64,000 nucleotides of DNA from Prevotella sp. (GCA_022769285.1 JALEKD010000052.1:1-64000), one strand, 5' to 3'; numbered from the stretch's first letter, positions 8,316-19,723 are shown. Numbers and translations: made by a program. Notes: generated by a model from the letters alone, not told the origin.

Positions 8316-8562
8316 GAAAAGGTAAAAGGGTAAAAAGGTAAAAAGCGCTCCCTGCAAACTGGCGCAGTTTTGCCGTCCGCCAGGGCTAACCACAAGAAAC
8401 AGGAATACCGACCTTTAGCTTTCTAAAGATGGCTCCGGGAAGCGTAAAGGTCGGTCTCCACGATTGGCCCAACGATTATCAGCATCACAATGGGCACTTC
8501 CATCCCTGCGCCTTCTACCTTTTTGCCCTTCCCTGCGCTTTTTACCCTTTTACCTTTTTGCT
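8316..8562. repeat. Nested palindromic repeat element, copy A
   Basis: Outer arms made of GGTAAAAGGGTAAAAAG-type tracts at 8316-8347 and, inverted, at 8515-8561 enclose a core at 8407-8457 that is itself an inverted repeat (ACCGACCTTTAGC ... GCGTAAAGGTCGGT). The core carries the GGCTCC segment seen in other copies. The right arm contains a short tandem duplication (CTGCGCCTTCTACC / CTGCGCTTTTTACC). The whole gap 8113-8646 holds only this element, the HIRAN-gene promoter and the atp terminator. Confidence 0.8.
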
Positions 8563-8615
8563 TTAAAAACACCGAAGCCCGTACTCCATTGGTGGGAAGT
8601 GCGGGCTTCGGTGTT
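8563..8615. terminator. Terminator of the atp operon
   Basis: AACACCGAAGCCCG and CGGGCTTCGGTGTT form a 14-bp stem flanked by A/T runs, 32 bp past the atpG stop on the minus strand. It abuts the repeat element. Confidence 0.85.
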
Positions 8616-8646
8616 AAGGGTTGTCTATACGATGGTGACGGGTGTA

Positions 8647-9618
8647 CTAATTGTTGCCCGAGCCACCCACGATGTCGAGCAGTTCGCTGGTAATGGCAGC
8701 CTGACGGCCCTTGTTGTACTGCAAGCGCAGGGTGCGTAGCAGCTCATCGGCATTGTCAGTTGCCGTCTGCATGGCCACCATACGGGCAGCATGCTCCGAG
8801 GCGATACTGTCAAGCAGGGCGGTATAAACCATCAGGTTGAGCAACTTGGGAACCAGCGAGCGGAGTACGTACTCCAGGTTAGGCTCCACCAGGAAGTTGT
8901 CATTAAGCGGCTTGGCTTCCTTAGCTACGTGCTGGCGCTGGCGGTCGCGCTGGCGCAGATACTCCTGGGCCTTGACCGTAGCCACATTGGAAGTGAGGTC
9001 ACGGTCGTTCATCGCCCCAATCTTCTCAGTAGAAAGGTCAATGGGCAAGAAAGTACGGCGGGTGAGTATCTGGGAACCGGCACTCTTGAAGTGGTGATAG
9101 ATAAGTTCGACCTTGTCTATCTCGTGAGCCATGTACTTGCGCGTAATGGCCTCTGACACCACTGCGCAGTCGTGCGCGTTGGGCTTGTCGGCCAAGGCGG
9201 AGAAATCGCCGGCCGACTGCCAGCCGCTCTTCTGCACCCGTTCAGCCACCTTGCGGCCAACGGGGTAGATGACAACATCGGTAATGTCCTGGGCCGCGTA
9301 CTCGGCCACGACATGCTCCATCATCTTGAGCACATTGGCGTTGAACCCGCCACACAGCGAGCTGTTGCTGGAATAGACCACAAGAGCCACCCGCTTCACC
9401 TCGGCATGCCCCTGCTCCAGAATACTGGTAACGTCGGGGGTGGAAGCCAAGAATGACTTCAGAATGTGCTCCAGCAGGTTCTCGTAAGGCAACATATTCT
9501 GTATGGCGACCTGAGCGTGATGAAGTTTGGACGACGCTACCATCTTCATGGCACTCGTTATCTTACGGGTGCTGTTGACACTGGCTATGCGGGTCTTTAT
9601 TTCTTTCAGTGAAGCCAT
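8647..9618 (-). CDS. atpG: F1F0 ATP synthase gamma subunit
   Basis: The central rotor stalk of F1, turning inside the alpha3beta3 ring. The N-terminal MASLKEIKTRIASVNSTRKITSAMKMVASSKLHHA and the C-terminal ASEHAARMVAMQTATDNADELL are the two coiled-coil signatures. At 323 residues it is longer than the 285-290 of E. coli because of an insert near residues 200-240, as is common in Bacteroidetes. It is the last gene of the operon, 6 bp after atpA, with a strong terminator behind it. Confidence 0.97.
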   Translation of the reverse strand: MASLKEIKTRIASVNSTRKITSAMKMVASSKLHHAQVAIQNMLPYENLLEHILKSFLASTPDVTSILEQGHAEVKRVALVVYSSNSSLCGGFNANVLKMMEHVVAEYAAQDITDVVIYPVGRKVAERVQKSGWQSAGDFSALADKPNAHDCAVVSEAITRKYMAHEIDKVELIYHHFKSAGSQILTRRTFLPIDLSTEKIGAMNDRDLTSNVATVKAQEYLRQRDRQRQHVAKEAKPLNDNFLVEPNLEYVLRSLVPKLLNLMVYTALLDSIASEHAARMVAMQTATDNADELLRTLRLQYNKGRQAAITSELLDIVGGSGNN

Positions 9619-9624
9619 ACGCGC

Positions 9625-11211
9625 TTATGCTTTAAACAGGGCGGCTACGCCCGACATTACTTCCTCGATGGTCTTGGTTATCGTATCGTCTATTTTGCCT
9701 GATGCCAGGGTGTCTATCACATCCTGATGCTGTGAGCGCATCTGGTCAAGGAACTTGTCCTGACACTGGCGGACGCGGTCAACGGGGACATCGCGCAGCA
9801 GGCCATGGACTCCGCAGTAGAGAATGGCTATCTGCTCGCCTACAGGCATAGGAGAATACTGCGGCTGGATAAGCAGCTGATTGTTCTTGCGGCCTCGGTC
9901 GATGGTCATGGCCGTCACGGGGTCCATATCGCTTGAGAACTTGGAGAAAGCCTCCAACTCGCGGTACTGGGCCATGTCTGTTTTGAGCGTACCGGCTACC
10001 TTTTTCATACTCTTGACCTGTGCTGAACCTCCCACACGCGACACGGAGATACCCACGTTGATGGCGGGACGGAAACCCTGGTTAAACAGGTCGGTCTCGA
10101 GGTATATCTGACCGTCAGTGATAGAGATTACATTGGTAGGGATGTAGGCCGACACGTCGCCAGCCTGCGTCTCGATGATAGGAAGGGCTGTGAGCGAGCC
10201 ACCGCCCTTTACATGACCCTTCATACATGCTGGCAGGTCGTTCATCTGCTCGGCTACTTCCTGCTGGTTGTTGATGCGGGCGGCACGCTCGAGTAAACGA
10301 GAGTGCAGGTAGAACACATCACCGGGATAAGCCTCACGGCCAGAAGGACGGCGGAGGATAAGCGACACCTCGCGATAAGCGACAGCCTGCTTGGAGAGGT
10401 CATCGTAAACCACAAGGGCTGAGTAGCCGCGGTCGCGGAAGTACTCGCCGATGGCGGCACCAGCAAACGGGGCGTAATACTGCATGGCAGCAGGGTCGGC
10501 AGCAGTGGCGCTCACCACAATGGTATAAGGGAGAGCGCCGTGTTCCTTCAGGTTCTGCACCAAGGCTGCTACAGTAGAGGCTTTCTGGCCAATGGCCACA
10601 TAGATACAGTAAACAGGATGGCCAGCCTCGTAGAAACTGCGCTGGTTGATAATGGTATCGACGGCGATAGCGGTCTTACCCGTCTGGCGGTCTCCGATGA
10701 TAAGCTCGCGTTGGCCACGGCCGATAGGTATCATTGAGTCGACAGCCTTCAGACCGGTCTGCAGTGGCTCCTTAACGGGCTGGCGGTAGATAACTCCGGG
10801 CGCCTTGCGGTCCAGAGGCATCTCGAACGAGCCCGTGAGGTCTATCTCACCCAGGCCGTCAATGGGCTGACCCAGGGGGTTGACCACGCGGCCCAGGAAG
10901 TTGTCATTGACACGGATAGAGGCAATGCGGTGTGTGCGCCTAACGGTCTGTCCCTCCTTAATGCCAGCTGTGGGGCCCAGAAGCACACATCCTACGTTGT
11001 CTTCCTCCAAGTTCATCACGATAGCCATGGTTCCGTTCTCAAATTCGAGCAGCTCGTTGGCCTCAGCGTTGTTCAGCCCGTAGATACGGGCCACTCCGTC
11101 GCCTACCGTCAGTACTGTACCAACTTCATCGAACTGCTCGCTGCTGACAACTTGGTTAAGCTGCCGGAGAAGAACCTCAGATACCTCACTTGGTTTTATT
11201 TTATCTGACAT
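9625..11211 (-). CDS. atpA: F1F0 ATP synthase alpha subunit
   Basis: The non-catalytic nucleotide-binding F1 subunit. The P-loop [13 protein letters not shown] is near residue 165 and the family signature [17 protein letters not shown] near residue 365. ATG at 11211 ([12 protein letters not shown]) is chosen; the frame runs 11 codons further without family similarity, and an AT-rich leader precedes this ATG. Length is then 528. It lies between atpH and atpG in the single operon. Confidence 0.97.
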   Translation of the reverse strand: MSDKIKPSEVSEVLLRQLNQVVSSEQFDEVGTVLTVGDGVARIYGLNNAEANELLEFENGTMAIVMNLEEDNVGCVLLGPTAGIKEGQTVRRTHRIASIRVNDNFLGRVVNPLGQPIDGLGEIDLTGSFEMPLDRKAPGVIYRQPVKEPLQTGLKAVDSMIPIGRGQRELIIGDRQTGKTAIAVDTIINQRSFYEAGHPVYCIYVAIGQKASTVAALVQNLKEHGALPYTIVVSATAADPAAMQYYAPFAGAAIGEYFRDRGYSALVVYDDLSKQAVAYREVSLILRRPSGREAYPGDVFYLHSRLLERAARINNQQEVAEQMNDLPACMKGHVKGGGSLTALPIIETQAGDVSAYIPTNVISITDGQIYLETDLFNQGFRPAINVGISVSRVGGSAQVKSMKKVAGTLKTDMAQYRELEAFSKFSSDMDPVTAMTIDRGRKNNQLLIQPQYSPMPVGEQIAILYCGVHGLLRDVPVDRVRQCQDKFLDQMRSQHQDVIDTLASGKIDDTITKTIEEVMSGVAALFKA

Positions 11212-11280
11212 ATTAATAGTGTTTAATTGGCCATCTGCCATCACCGTGACGGTGTAGCAGGTGGCCCGTTCATTCTTTAG

Positions 11281-11814
11281 TTACTTTAATTCTGCAAGAA
11301 TTTTCCGGAGCCCGCTCTTGACGCTGGCGTCCATACGATAGGTATCGTACTCGAGGATAAACCCGCCTATGATATCTGGGTTGACCTCTGTATTAAATTC
11401 CACAGTTCCACGAGTTTTGCTTTCTACCATCTGCCGCATCTTCTCCTCTATCGCGGGAGTTACGGCAGTGGCAGTAATCAGCCTGCCACAGGTGATATTC
11501 TTCTGTTTCCTATAAAGCGTAACATACGAGGCGGCCATAAACTGCAGAGCGTTCTCTCGCCCCTCTTTCAGGACAAGTGCCAGGAAGCGGCGGGTCAGCT
11601 CGGTAGGCTCAGAGCCTGTCGCCGTGACCAGCAGGGCTTCCTTCTTATCGGCCTGAAGCATCGGGTTGGCGATAGCCGAGCGAAGCTGGGGAACCTCCAG
11701 GTAGCAACGGCCCAGACAGAGCATGTCGCGGCACACGGCGTCCTCGTTATTCAGCTCAGAGGCGCTCTTCAGAAGAGCGCGGGCATATCTCACAGATATC
11801 ACTCCTAAATCCAT
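11281..11814 (-). CDS. atpH: F1F0 ATP synthase delta subunit
   Basis: A 177-residue stator protein joining F1 to the b subunit. It has the N-terminal helical bundle (VRYARALLKSASELN) and the C-terminal signature EVNPDIIGGFILEYDTYRMDASVKSGL. It starts 6 bp after atpF, indicating tight coupling. Confidence 0.95.
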   Translation of the reverse strand: MDLGVISVRYARALLKSASELNNEDAVCRDMLCLGRCYLEVPQLRSAIANPMLQADKKEALLVTATGSEPTELTRRFLALVLKEGRENALQFMAASYVTLYRKQKNITCGRLITATAVTPAIEEKMRQMVESKTRGTVEFNTEVNPDIIGGFILEYDTYRMDASVKSGLRKILAELK

Positions 11815-11820
11815 AGCCTA

Positions 11821-12336
11821 TCAGTTGTTTTCTTTATGTTGTGGAATATCATCCAGTATTCTGTCTATCAATGCCATCTGCTGGTCATTGTCAGACAGTT
11901 TCTCACGTAGTAGCTTCTCGGCTATCTGCACAGAGAGCTCAGCGACCTGCGAGCGTACCTGGCGCATGGCGTTCTGGCGCTCGCTGTCTATCTGCTGGCG
12001 CGCCTCGGAGAGCAGTCGTGCTCCCTCGTCACGTGCCTGTCCCTGCGCCTTCTCTACAATGGCATCGCGGGCAGAGCCGGCTTCCTGAAGAATGTGGGCC
12101 TGTTTCTCGCGAGCCTCTTGTAGGATAGCGTCTCCTTCCTGCCTGACGTTTTCCAGGCGCTCGGAGGCTTCATGGGCCTTACGCAGACTGTCGTCGATAT
12201 ACCGCTTACGGTTTTCAACCGAACCGACTATCGCCGGCAGCGCATATTTGGCCAAGAATCCAAGCACCACCAGAAACGCCAGCGCCATCCAGAAAAGAAG
12301 TCCTAAATCAGGTGTCAGTATTGATGGCAAATTCAT
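11821..12336 (-). CDS. atpF: F1F0 ATP synthase b subunit
   Basis: Peripheral stalk, 171 residues. One N-terminal membrane helix (GLLFWMALAFLVVLGFLAKYALPAI) is followed by a long charged coiled coil rich in Ala, Glu, Arg and Gln. Gene order between the c and delta subunits confirms identity. Confidence 0.95.
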   Translation of the reverse strand: MNLPSILTPDLGLLFWMALAFLVVLGFLAKYALPAIVGSVENRKRYIDDSLRKAHEASERLENVRQEGDAILQEAREKQAHILQEAGSARDAIVEKAQGQARDEGARLLSEARQQIDSERQNAMRQVRSQVAELSVQIAEKLLREKLSDNDQQMALIDRILDDIPQHKENN

Positions 12337-12357
12337 TATTCGTATTCCTTTCTTTGA

Positions 12358-12618
<261 letters not shown>

Positions 12619-12666
12619 TTAAATTTTAATTGTTATTCTAATTCTATTCATTACCGGCCTGACACC

Positions 12667-13710
12667 CTACTCGGCCTCAGGCTCCTTGTGAGCCAGCCCG
12701 ATGAACACGGCACTTAGCAGGGTAAAGACATAAGCCTGTACAAAGGCCACCAAAAGCTCCAGACAGTTCATAAAGAGCAGCATGACCGCGCTGAACAGGT
12801 TGAGCCCGATGCCAAAGCCTACGCCCAGCGACCAGCCGAGGAATATCACGCAGGTAAAGCTGAGGATTACCGCATGGCCAGCCATCATGTTGGCGAAGAG
12901 ACGTATCATCAGCGCAAAGGGCTTGGTGAATACGCCAAACAACTCAATGACGGGCATCAGGGGAATAACCTTGAGGAACATAGGAACCTCTGGCCAAAAT
13001 ATATCCTTCCAGTATTCCTTGTTGCCGAACAGGTTGATGGCTATCATGGTACACACGGCCAGGAAGAGCGTTATGTTGATGTTACCCGTAACATTAGCTC
13101 CACCCGGGAAGAACGGTACCAGACCCACCAGGTTACACGTGAGGATAAAGAAGAACACCGTGAGCAGATACGGAGCGAACCGCCGGTACTGGGCCTCGCC
13201 TATTGACGACTTCACGACATCATCGTGGATGGTCATGACCATCAGCTCCATGGCTCCCACAAATCCCTTGGGTGCCTCGGCCAGCTCATCGTGTCTGCGG
13301 TACCACCGGGCACAGCACCCAAATACTACCAGCATCACAGCTACGGCTATCCATATCTGCAACACATCCTTGGTAATGCTCAAGTCAATGGGGCGCTCGC
13401 TGGTGCCGCCTGGCATCTTCTCATAGATTTTCCCGTGATGTGCCGCGTCAAAGTAGAAGCCCTTGGGCAGCGTACTCGCGGTACAGAAATGCCACTCGCC
13501 CGTAGCACCGCTACGGATGATGATAGGCAAGGGGATGCTTAGGTTCTTGCCCTGATACGTGGCAATGTGCCACTCATAAGAATCAGCCAGATGTTCCAGC
13601 ACTATCTCCGGAATATCCAGTGTCCCCTGCTTGCCGCCGTTGGCCGCCATGGCGTGCCAAGGTGCCAGCGCCAGCACCAAGAGCAGTATGAATGTTTTAA
13701 TCTGTTTCAT
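12667..13710 (-). CDS. atpB: F1F0 ATP synthase a subunit
   Basis: Forms the half channels beside the c ring. ATG at 13710 (MKQIKTFILLLVLALAPWHAMA) gives 347 residues starting with a signal-like helix and a periplasmic N-terminal extension of about 130 residues, typical of Bacteroidetes a subunits. The stator arginine lies in MIRLFANMMAGH in the fourth conserved helix. The frame extends 35 codons further upstream, but that part overlaps the previous gene and has no family likeness. Confidence 0.95.
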   Translation of the reverse strand: MKQIKTFILLLVLALAPWHAMAANGGKQGTLDIPEIVLEHLADSYEWHIATYQGKNLSIPLPIIIRSGATGEWHFCTASTLPKGFYFDAAHHGKIYEKMPGGTSERPIDLSITKDVLQIWIAVAVMLVVFGCCARWYRRHDELAEAPKGFVGAMELMVMTIHDDVVKSSIGEAQYRRFAPYLLTVFFFILTCNLVGLVPFFPGGANVTGNINITLFLAVCTMIAINLFGNKEYWKDIFWPEVPMFLKVIPLMPVIELFGVFTKPFALMIRLFANMMAGHAVILSFTCVIFLGWSLGVGFGIGLNLFSAVMLLFMNCLELLVAFVQAYVFTLLSAVFIGLAHKEPEAE

Positions 13711-13735
13711 ATCATATATATTAATGTAACACGAC

Positions 13736-14173
13736 TTACTCCCTCGTGCCCTTCTTGCGCCTGCGGGCAAAGAACAGGGTATGATGGAGGAGCACTGCCA
13801 CATAAAAAAGAGCAAAGATCAGGATAAAGGTTCCCATATCGGCCTTGCCGGCCTTGCCGGTCTTGCCGGCCAGCAGGAAGTAGACAAACATCACCACCAG
13901 GGCCACCATGAACCGGAGACCAGATACCGCCATGAAGAAAGTGGGCATACTGTCGGGCGACCCGGCAGCCACCTTTCTCCAGGCTATGGCATCGGCCACC
14001 TCGACCACCAGCGCATAGGCCGCACTGACAGCCAGCGGAAGCACCAACGATGGGTACTGCGAAGCTACCAACAGCAACAGGAAGAACAGGGCGGCACAGA
14101 GGCTTACCCCCTGCCGCAGATATTTCCAATACCGCTTCTCGATGCTGTCTGGGCGATTATCCATATTTGTCAT
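13736..14173 (-). CDS. Four-helix membrane protein in the atpI position
   Basis: About 145 residues starting at ATG 14173 or 14164, with four hydrophobic segments: ALFFLLLLVASQYPSLV, LPLAVSAAYALVVEVA, FFMAVSGLRFMVALVVMFVYFLLA and TFILIFALFYVAVLLHH. It sits between atpC and atpB where other phyla carry atpI or atpZ, but the sequence is not recognisably either. A role in a-subunit insertion, c-ring assembly or ion supply is the likely inference from position. It is 9 bp or less from atpC. Confidence 0.8.
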   Translation of the reverse strand: MTNMDNRPDSIEKRYWKYLRQGVSLCAALFFLLLLVASQYPSLVLPLAVSAAYALVVEVADAIAWRKVAAGSPDSMPTFFMAVSGLRFMVALVVMFVYFLLAGKTGKAGKADMGTFILIFALFYVAVLLHHTLFFARRRKKGTRE

Positions 14174-14181
14174 TCGAGAGT

Positions 14182-14424
14182 TTATAATTCTACACACAAA
14201 CTGATTTGATTCTTCTGAACCTCGACAAATCCTCCCCGGATGGCCAACTGGGCCCGTTCGCCCTGAACAGGCTTATAGACCACGGTGCCCTTCTCGAGCG
14301 AGGATATCAGGGGCGCATGGCCGTCCAGCACCTCGAACTCGCCGAGGGTACCGGGCACCGTAACGCTCTCCACCTCGCCGGTGAAGATTATCTTCTCAGG
14401 AGAAATAACTTTTAGTGTCAGCAT
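14182..14424 (-). CDS. atpC: F1F0 ATP synthase epsilon subunit (short form)
   Basis: An 80-residue protein containing only the N-terminal beta-sandwich of epsilon (LTLKVISPEKIIFTGEVESVTVPGTLGEFEVLDGHAPL...). The C-terminal helical pair that inhibits ATP hydrolysis in E. coli is absent, as in other Bacteroidetes. Inhibition by epsilon extension is therefore not expected. Confidence 0.95.
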   Translation of the reverse strand: MLTLKVISPEKIIFTGEVESVTVPGTLGEFEVLDGHAPLISSLEKGTVVYKPVQGERAQLAIRGGFVEVQKNQISLCVEL

Positions 14425-14449
14425 ATAGATACCTTATTATATATACATC

Positions 14450-15979
<1,530 letters not shown>

Positions 15980-16017
15980 CTATGTATTTTGTGATTTGAA
16001 TATTCTTGTTAATAGTT

Positions 16018-16995
16018 TTAGATGCTAAGCTCGTCGAGTACCTTGATGAGCGACTTGTCAAACGGCTTGTCCGAGCGGATGGCCTCCGACAGTGGCACGT
16101 ACACTATCTCGTTGTTGCGCACGCCCACCATCACGTTGCGCTGGCCCTGCATGATGGCCTGGATGGCTCCCACACCTGTGCGAGAGGCCAAGATACGGTC
16201 ATGGGCCGACGGACGGCCGCCGCGCTGCAGATGGCCTAAGATAGATACACGCACGTCGTAGCCGGGGAACTCCTTGCGTACACGGTCGGCATAGTAGAGG
16301 GCACCGCACTTGGGGCTCTCAGACACGATAACGATGCAAGAGCGCTTAGACTTACGTATGCCGCGCTCCATAAACTGGGCCAACTGGTCTACATCGGTAG
16401 AGTCCTCGGGAATAATGGCAGCCTCGGCACCCGAGGCGATGGCGCTGTTCTGGGCCAGGAAGCCTGCATCGCGCCCCATAACCTCGACAAAGAAGATGCG
16501 CTCATGGCTCTGGGCAGTGTCGCGGATGCGGTCCACACACTCCACGATGGTGTTCATAGTGGTGTCGTAGCCTATGGTCGAGTCGGTGCCGTAAAGGTCG
16601 TTGTCGATGGTACCGGGCAGACCCACGCAGCACACGTCGAACATCTCGGCGAAGTCGCGGGCACCGGTAAGCGAACCATTACCTCCGATAACTACCAGCG
16701 CGTCTATCTCCTCTTTCTTCAGGGTCTCGTACGCCTTTTGCTTTCCTTCTTCAGTCATAAACTCCTTGGAGCGGGCTGTCTTCAGGATGGTTCCACCCGA
16801 CATGATGATGCCGCTCACGTTCTCCGTGGTGAAGTCTGCGACCTCGTCGTTGATTAGGCCGTCGTACCCGCGGTAGATACCCTTAATCCTAAATCCATTA
16901 CAGATGCCCGAACGGGTTACCGCCCTGATGGCGGCGTTCATGCCGGGGGCATCGCCTCCAGAAGTAAGTACACCGATTGTTTGAATCCTTGCCAT
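16018..16995 (-). CDS. pfkA: ATP-dependent 6-phosphofructokinase
   Basis: Phosphorylates fructose 6-phosphate in glycolysis. The N-terminal [19 protein letters not shown] (GG motif), [18 protein letters not shown] with the catalytic Asp, MGRDAGFLA and [14 protein letters not shown] all match group I ATP-PFK. Length 325 is typical. It sits 29 bp after the nhaD stop and 41 bp before atpD. Confidence 0.97.
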   Translation of the reverse strand: MARIQTIGVLTSGGDAPGMNAAIRAVTRSGICNGFRIKGIYRGYDGLINDEVADFTTENVSGIIMSGGTILKTARSKEFMTEEGKQKAYETLKKEEIDALVVIGGNGSLTGARDFAEMFDVCCVGLPGTIDNDLYGTDSTIGYDTTMNTIVECVDRIRDTAQSHERIFFVEVMGRDAGFLAQNSAIASGAEAAIIPEDSTDVDQLAQFMERGIRKSKRSCIVIVSESPKCGALYYADRVRKEFPGYDVRVSILGHLQRGGRPSAHDRILASRTGVGAIQAIMQGQRNVMVGVRNNEIVYVPLSEAIRSDKPFDKSLIKVLDELSI

Positions 16996-17024
16996 ATTTA
17001 TTTTTTATTTCAATTTCCACCTAT

Positions 17025-18368
17025 TTATATTATAAGCATCAGCACCAGGCCGATAGCTGCGCCTACCAGGGCTTTCCACCCCACGTGGCTAAAGTACCAC
17101 CCTAACCTTACACGCCCGGCCCGCAGCAGGGCCATGCCGCTCATGGAACCTATGCAGAAGATGTTGCCGCCCATGGCGGTGGCAAAGGCGATAAGGCTCC
17201 AGTACCCGTCATTGAGGGGGCACTGCTTGCCGAGGGTGAAGAAACTCACCGCCGAGGCAAAGCTATCTAAGAAGGTGCTCACGCCACCGGCCACGACACC
17301 CATGAGCCACGGCATGCCGAGATACACGTCTATCTGCCGGGTCAGCCAGCTCACGGCACCCGTCTCCTGTACCACGCCCACAGCCAACATGATGCCCATC
17401 ACGTAGAGCATCATCTGTATGACGCCATACTGTAACACCCGGGGTATGCGGCGCTGTATCATCTCGTCCACGTTCATAAACCGATGGTTCATCACCTCAT
17501 TGACTATCCACAAGACCGACAGCACACAGAACGCACCCAAGAATGGGCTCAGCTTAGTAATGCTGTGAAATGTGGGGATGAACCACAGACCGCCAATGCC
17601 CACGATGAGCATCAGCAAGCGCTGCCATACGTTGAGCCTGGTATCGTCGCCACGATAGGGCATGGCCACCCACTCGGTATCGATATGCTCAGGCAGACTG
17701 CGACCTATCCACCAGGTGGGCAACAGCCACGCCACCAAGCAGGGAACCGCCATGGACAGCGAGTAGGCCGTGGGCGTAACGTGCCCCATGTTCCACAGGA
17801 ACAGGCCCGCCGGGTCGCCTATCACGGTGAGGGCTCCGCCGCAGTTGGCAGCCAGCACGATGGCCGAGCCGTAGTACAGCCGCGACCGCCAGTGGGGCAC
17901 CACGCGGCGCATCATAGTGAGCATCATCACCGTGGTGGTGAGATTGTCCAGATTAGCCGATATGACAAAAGTGGAAAGCGACAAGGCCCACAGCAGCCTA
18001 CGGCTACGCCGGGTCTTCATCAGCTGGGTAATAAAGTCAAAACATCCGTTGTTGTTGAGAATCTCGACAATGGTCATCGTGGCCAGCAGAAAGAGCACTA
18101 TCTCGGCAGCCCGGCCCACATACTTGAGGAACACGTTCTGCGCGATGTACTCCTTGACCACTACGCTGGTAGTCCTGGCGCCAGCCAGGAAGTCGGTATA
18201 ATCAGCCAAGTGCTGACTCATCACGTAGTCGGTACCATAGCAGATGTACAAAATCCATCCTACTGTTCCCGCAAACACAGCAACAGCGGCCTTGTTCACC
18301 TTTGTCAGGGCTTCCGTGGCAATCAGGATGTAGGCCAATACCAATATGACTACTATGACGAGTGTCAT
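17025..18368 (-). CDS. nhaD: NhaD-type Na+/H+ antiporter
   Basis: A 447-residue inner-membrane protein with about 11-13 hydrophobic segments. TEALTKVNKAAVAVFAGTVGW, VVISANLDNLTTTVMMLTMMRR and AANCGGALTVIGDPAGLFLW fit the NhaD branch of the ion-transporter superfamily, where the Asn-Asp and Asp-Pro-Ala-Gly segments line the transport path. It likely extrudes sodium in exchange for protons. It heads the run nhaD-pfkA-atp, so ion homeostasis and energy genes may be co-expressed. Confidence 0.9.
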   Translation of the reverse strand: MTLVIVVILVLAYILIATEALTKVNKAAVAVFAGTVGWILYICYGTDYVMSQHLADYTDFLAGARTTSVVVKEYIAQNVFLKYVGRAAEIVLFLLATMTIVEILNNNGCFDFITQLMKTRRSRRLLWALSLSTFVISANLDNLTTTVMMLTMMRRVVPHWRSRLYYGSAIVLAANCGGALTVIGDPAGLFLWNMGHVTPTAYSLSMAVPCLVAWLLPTWWIGRSLPEHIDTEWVAMPYRGDDTRLNVWQRLLMLIVGIGGLWFIPTFHSITKLSPFLGAFCVLSVLWIVNEVMNHRFMNVDEMIQRRIPRVLQYGVIQMMLYVMGIMLAVGVVQETGAVSWLTRQIDVYLGMPWLMGVVAGGVSTFLDSFASAVSFFTLGKQCPLNDGYWSLIAFATAMGGNIFCIGSMSGMALLRAGRVRLGWYFSHVGWKALVGAAIGLVLMLII

Positions 18369-18449
18369 CGTTTCTTGTTACAATATGTAGATGGCTGCTC
18401 GCCGTCAGCATGGGAATAACCACGCACCCGAGGCACCGCCAATCTTCTG

Positions 18450-18457
18450 CAAAGATA
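18450..18457 (-). promoter_or_regulatory. -7 box upstream of nhaD
   Basis: The minus strand reads TATCTTTG, about 80 bases before the nhaD start. No TTTG is found at the -33 distance. As gaps inside the run are short, this may also drive pfkA and the atp genes. Confidence 0.5.
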
Positions 18458-18727
18458 GCCAAATATTATGAAAACGGACGAAAAAGCCATAGTTTTTTTT
18501 CATAGGTTTAACAAACTTTTAAGCCATTGTAACGCTAACGAAGCCCAAGAGGACAGCTATGGGGGTCTTAATGGCTAAGCAGAAGATTAACAGCTATTTA
18601 TGACAGCTATACATACTATCGGAAAGTACGATTACGCCCACCCTCGGACGGCGGGGCCTCACAGCTTCGGCCGAGGCCATCCACAACACAGAGCCGGCCA
18701 TCGGCATAACAGCCCGAGGGGCCTCGG
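18458..18727. other. Intergenic region without a recognised gene
   Basis: An AT-rich left part gives way to GC-rich sequence from about 18630. Small dyads are present (GGCCTC...GAGGCC at 18655-18678; CCGAGG-GG-CCTCGG at 18714-18727, directly after the glycosyltransferase stop). No convincing terminator T-run, repeat or reading frame is seen. Confidence 0.5.
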
Positions 18728-19723
18728 TTACAACCTGTGTAGCCAGCGCTTGAGCCCGAAGTACACCTGTTCCTGCCAGCAGAACAGGCGCCAACTGCAG
18801 CGCAGGGGCATATAGCCCAACTTGTAATGATTGCGGGCGTAGAGACGGCTCACCTCTATGCCACGCCACACGCGGCGCATCTCGGCCTGTGCCCGGCGAC
18901 GCATCCAGGGGCCCATGTCGCGGCGGTGCAGGTAGTAAAACCGGTAGCAGTCTACCAGTACCAGCCAGCGCACGTTCTCGTACTCGCTGAGCACGTCGTC
19001 GGCTACGCCGAGTTCCATCAGTTGCCGCCGCATACTCTCATTGGCCCGCAGGTAGTCAAAGTGGCGCAGGCTGACCTGGTGGGTAACCGAGCCGGCATGC
19101 TGACGGTAATAGTAACGGCCGTGGCAGCGACGCACATGACGCGATATATAATAATGTATGCGCGTAGTATTGTCGTCGCTATAAGCCCGGCACGTGTCGT
19201 CATAAGGATAGCGGTGGTGTATGCCTGCACGCACCATGTACACACCGTGTATCTGCCAGGTAAGGCTCTTGCGAAAAGCCTCGTAGCCTGTCAGGCAGTC
19301 AAAGGGCTCGCTCTGGGCCAACTGCCAGTCGTCGGCCGAACGCCACATCACTACGTCAAAGAGCACGCAGTCGGTATCTGGATAGCGGCTGAACACGCTG
19401 ACGGCCTGTCCAATAGCATCAGGGGCATACCAGTCGTCGGCATCCAGGAAGCAGATGTAGCGGCCCGAGGCCAGACTGAGCGCCTGGTTACGCGCATAGG
19501 CTTGCCCATGGTTGGCCATAAGCGCCAGGCATTTTATGCGGGCATCGGCCTGGGCATAGCGCTGCGCTATCTGCAGGGTGTGGTCGGCCGAACCGTCGTC
19601 GACCACGATTACCTCTATATCGGCCAGCGTCTGACCCGTCAGCGAGTCCAGACACTGGCCCAGGTACTGCTCGGCGTTGTAGGCCGCCACCAGCACAGAG
19701 CATACAGGCGTCGCAGTGCTCAT
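18728..19723 (-). CDS. Family 2 glycosyltransferase
   Basis: A 331-residue GT-A enzyme. N-terminal VCSVLVAAYNAEQYLGQCLDSLTGQT, then IEVIVVDDGSADHT, ALSLASGRYICFLDADDWY (DxD metal site) and a basic C-terminal half. It is probably a cytoplasmic or membrane-associated transferase for a surface polysaccharide. Its start overlaps the end of the flippase gene by 4 bp (ATGA), so they are translated together. Donor and acceptor cannot be told. Confidence 0.93.
   Translation of the reverse strand: MSTATPVCSVLVAAYNAEQYLGQCLDSLTGQTLADIEVIVVDDGSADHTLQIAQRYAQADARIKCLALMANHGQAYARNQALSLASGRYICFLDADDWYAPDAIGQAVSVFSRYPDTDCVLFDVVMWRSADDWQLAQSEPFDCLTGYEAFRKSLTWQIHGVYMVRAGIHHRYPYDDTCRAYSDDNTTRIHYYISRHVRRCHGRYYYRQHAGSVTHQVSLRHFDYLRANESMRRQLMELGVADDVLSEYENVRWLVLVDCYRFYYLHRRDMGPWMRRRAQAEMRRVWRGIEVSRLYARNHYKLGYMPLRCSWRLFCWQEQVYFGLKRWLHRL

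Noticed and set aside
8316..8562. Repeat elements read as CRISPR
   Set aside because: There is no regular repeat-spacer spacing and no cas gene; the repeats are nested inverted arms.
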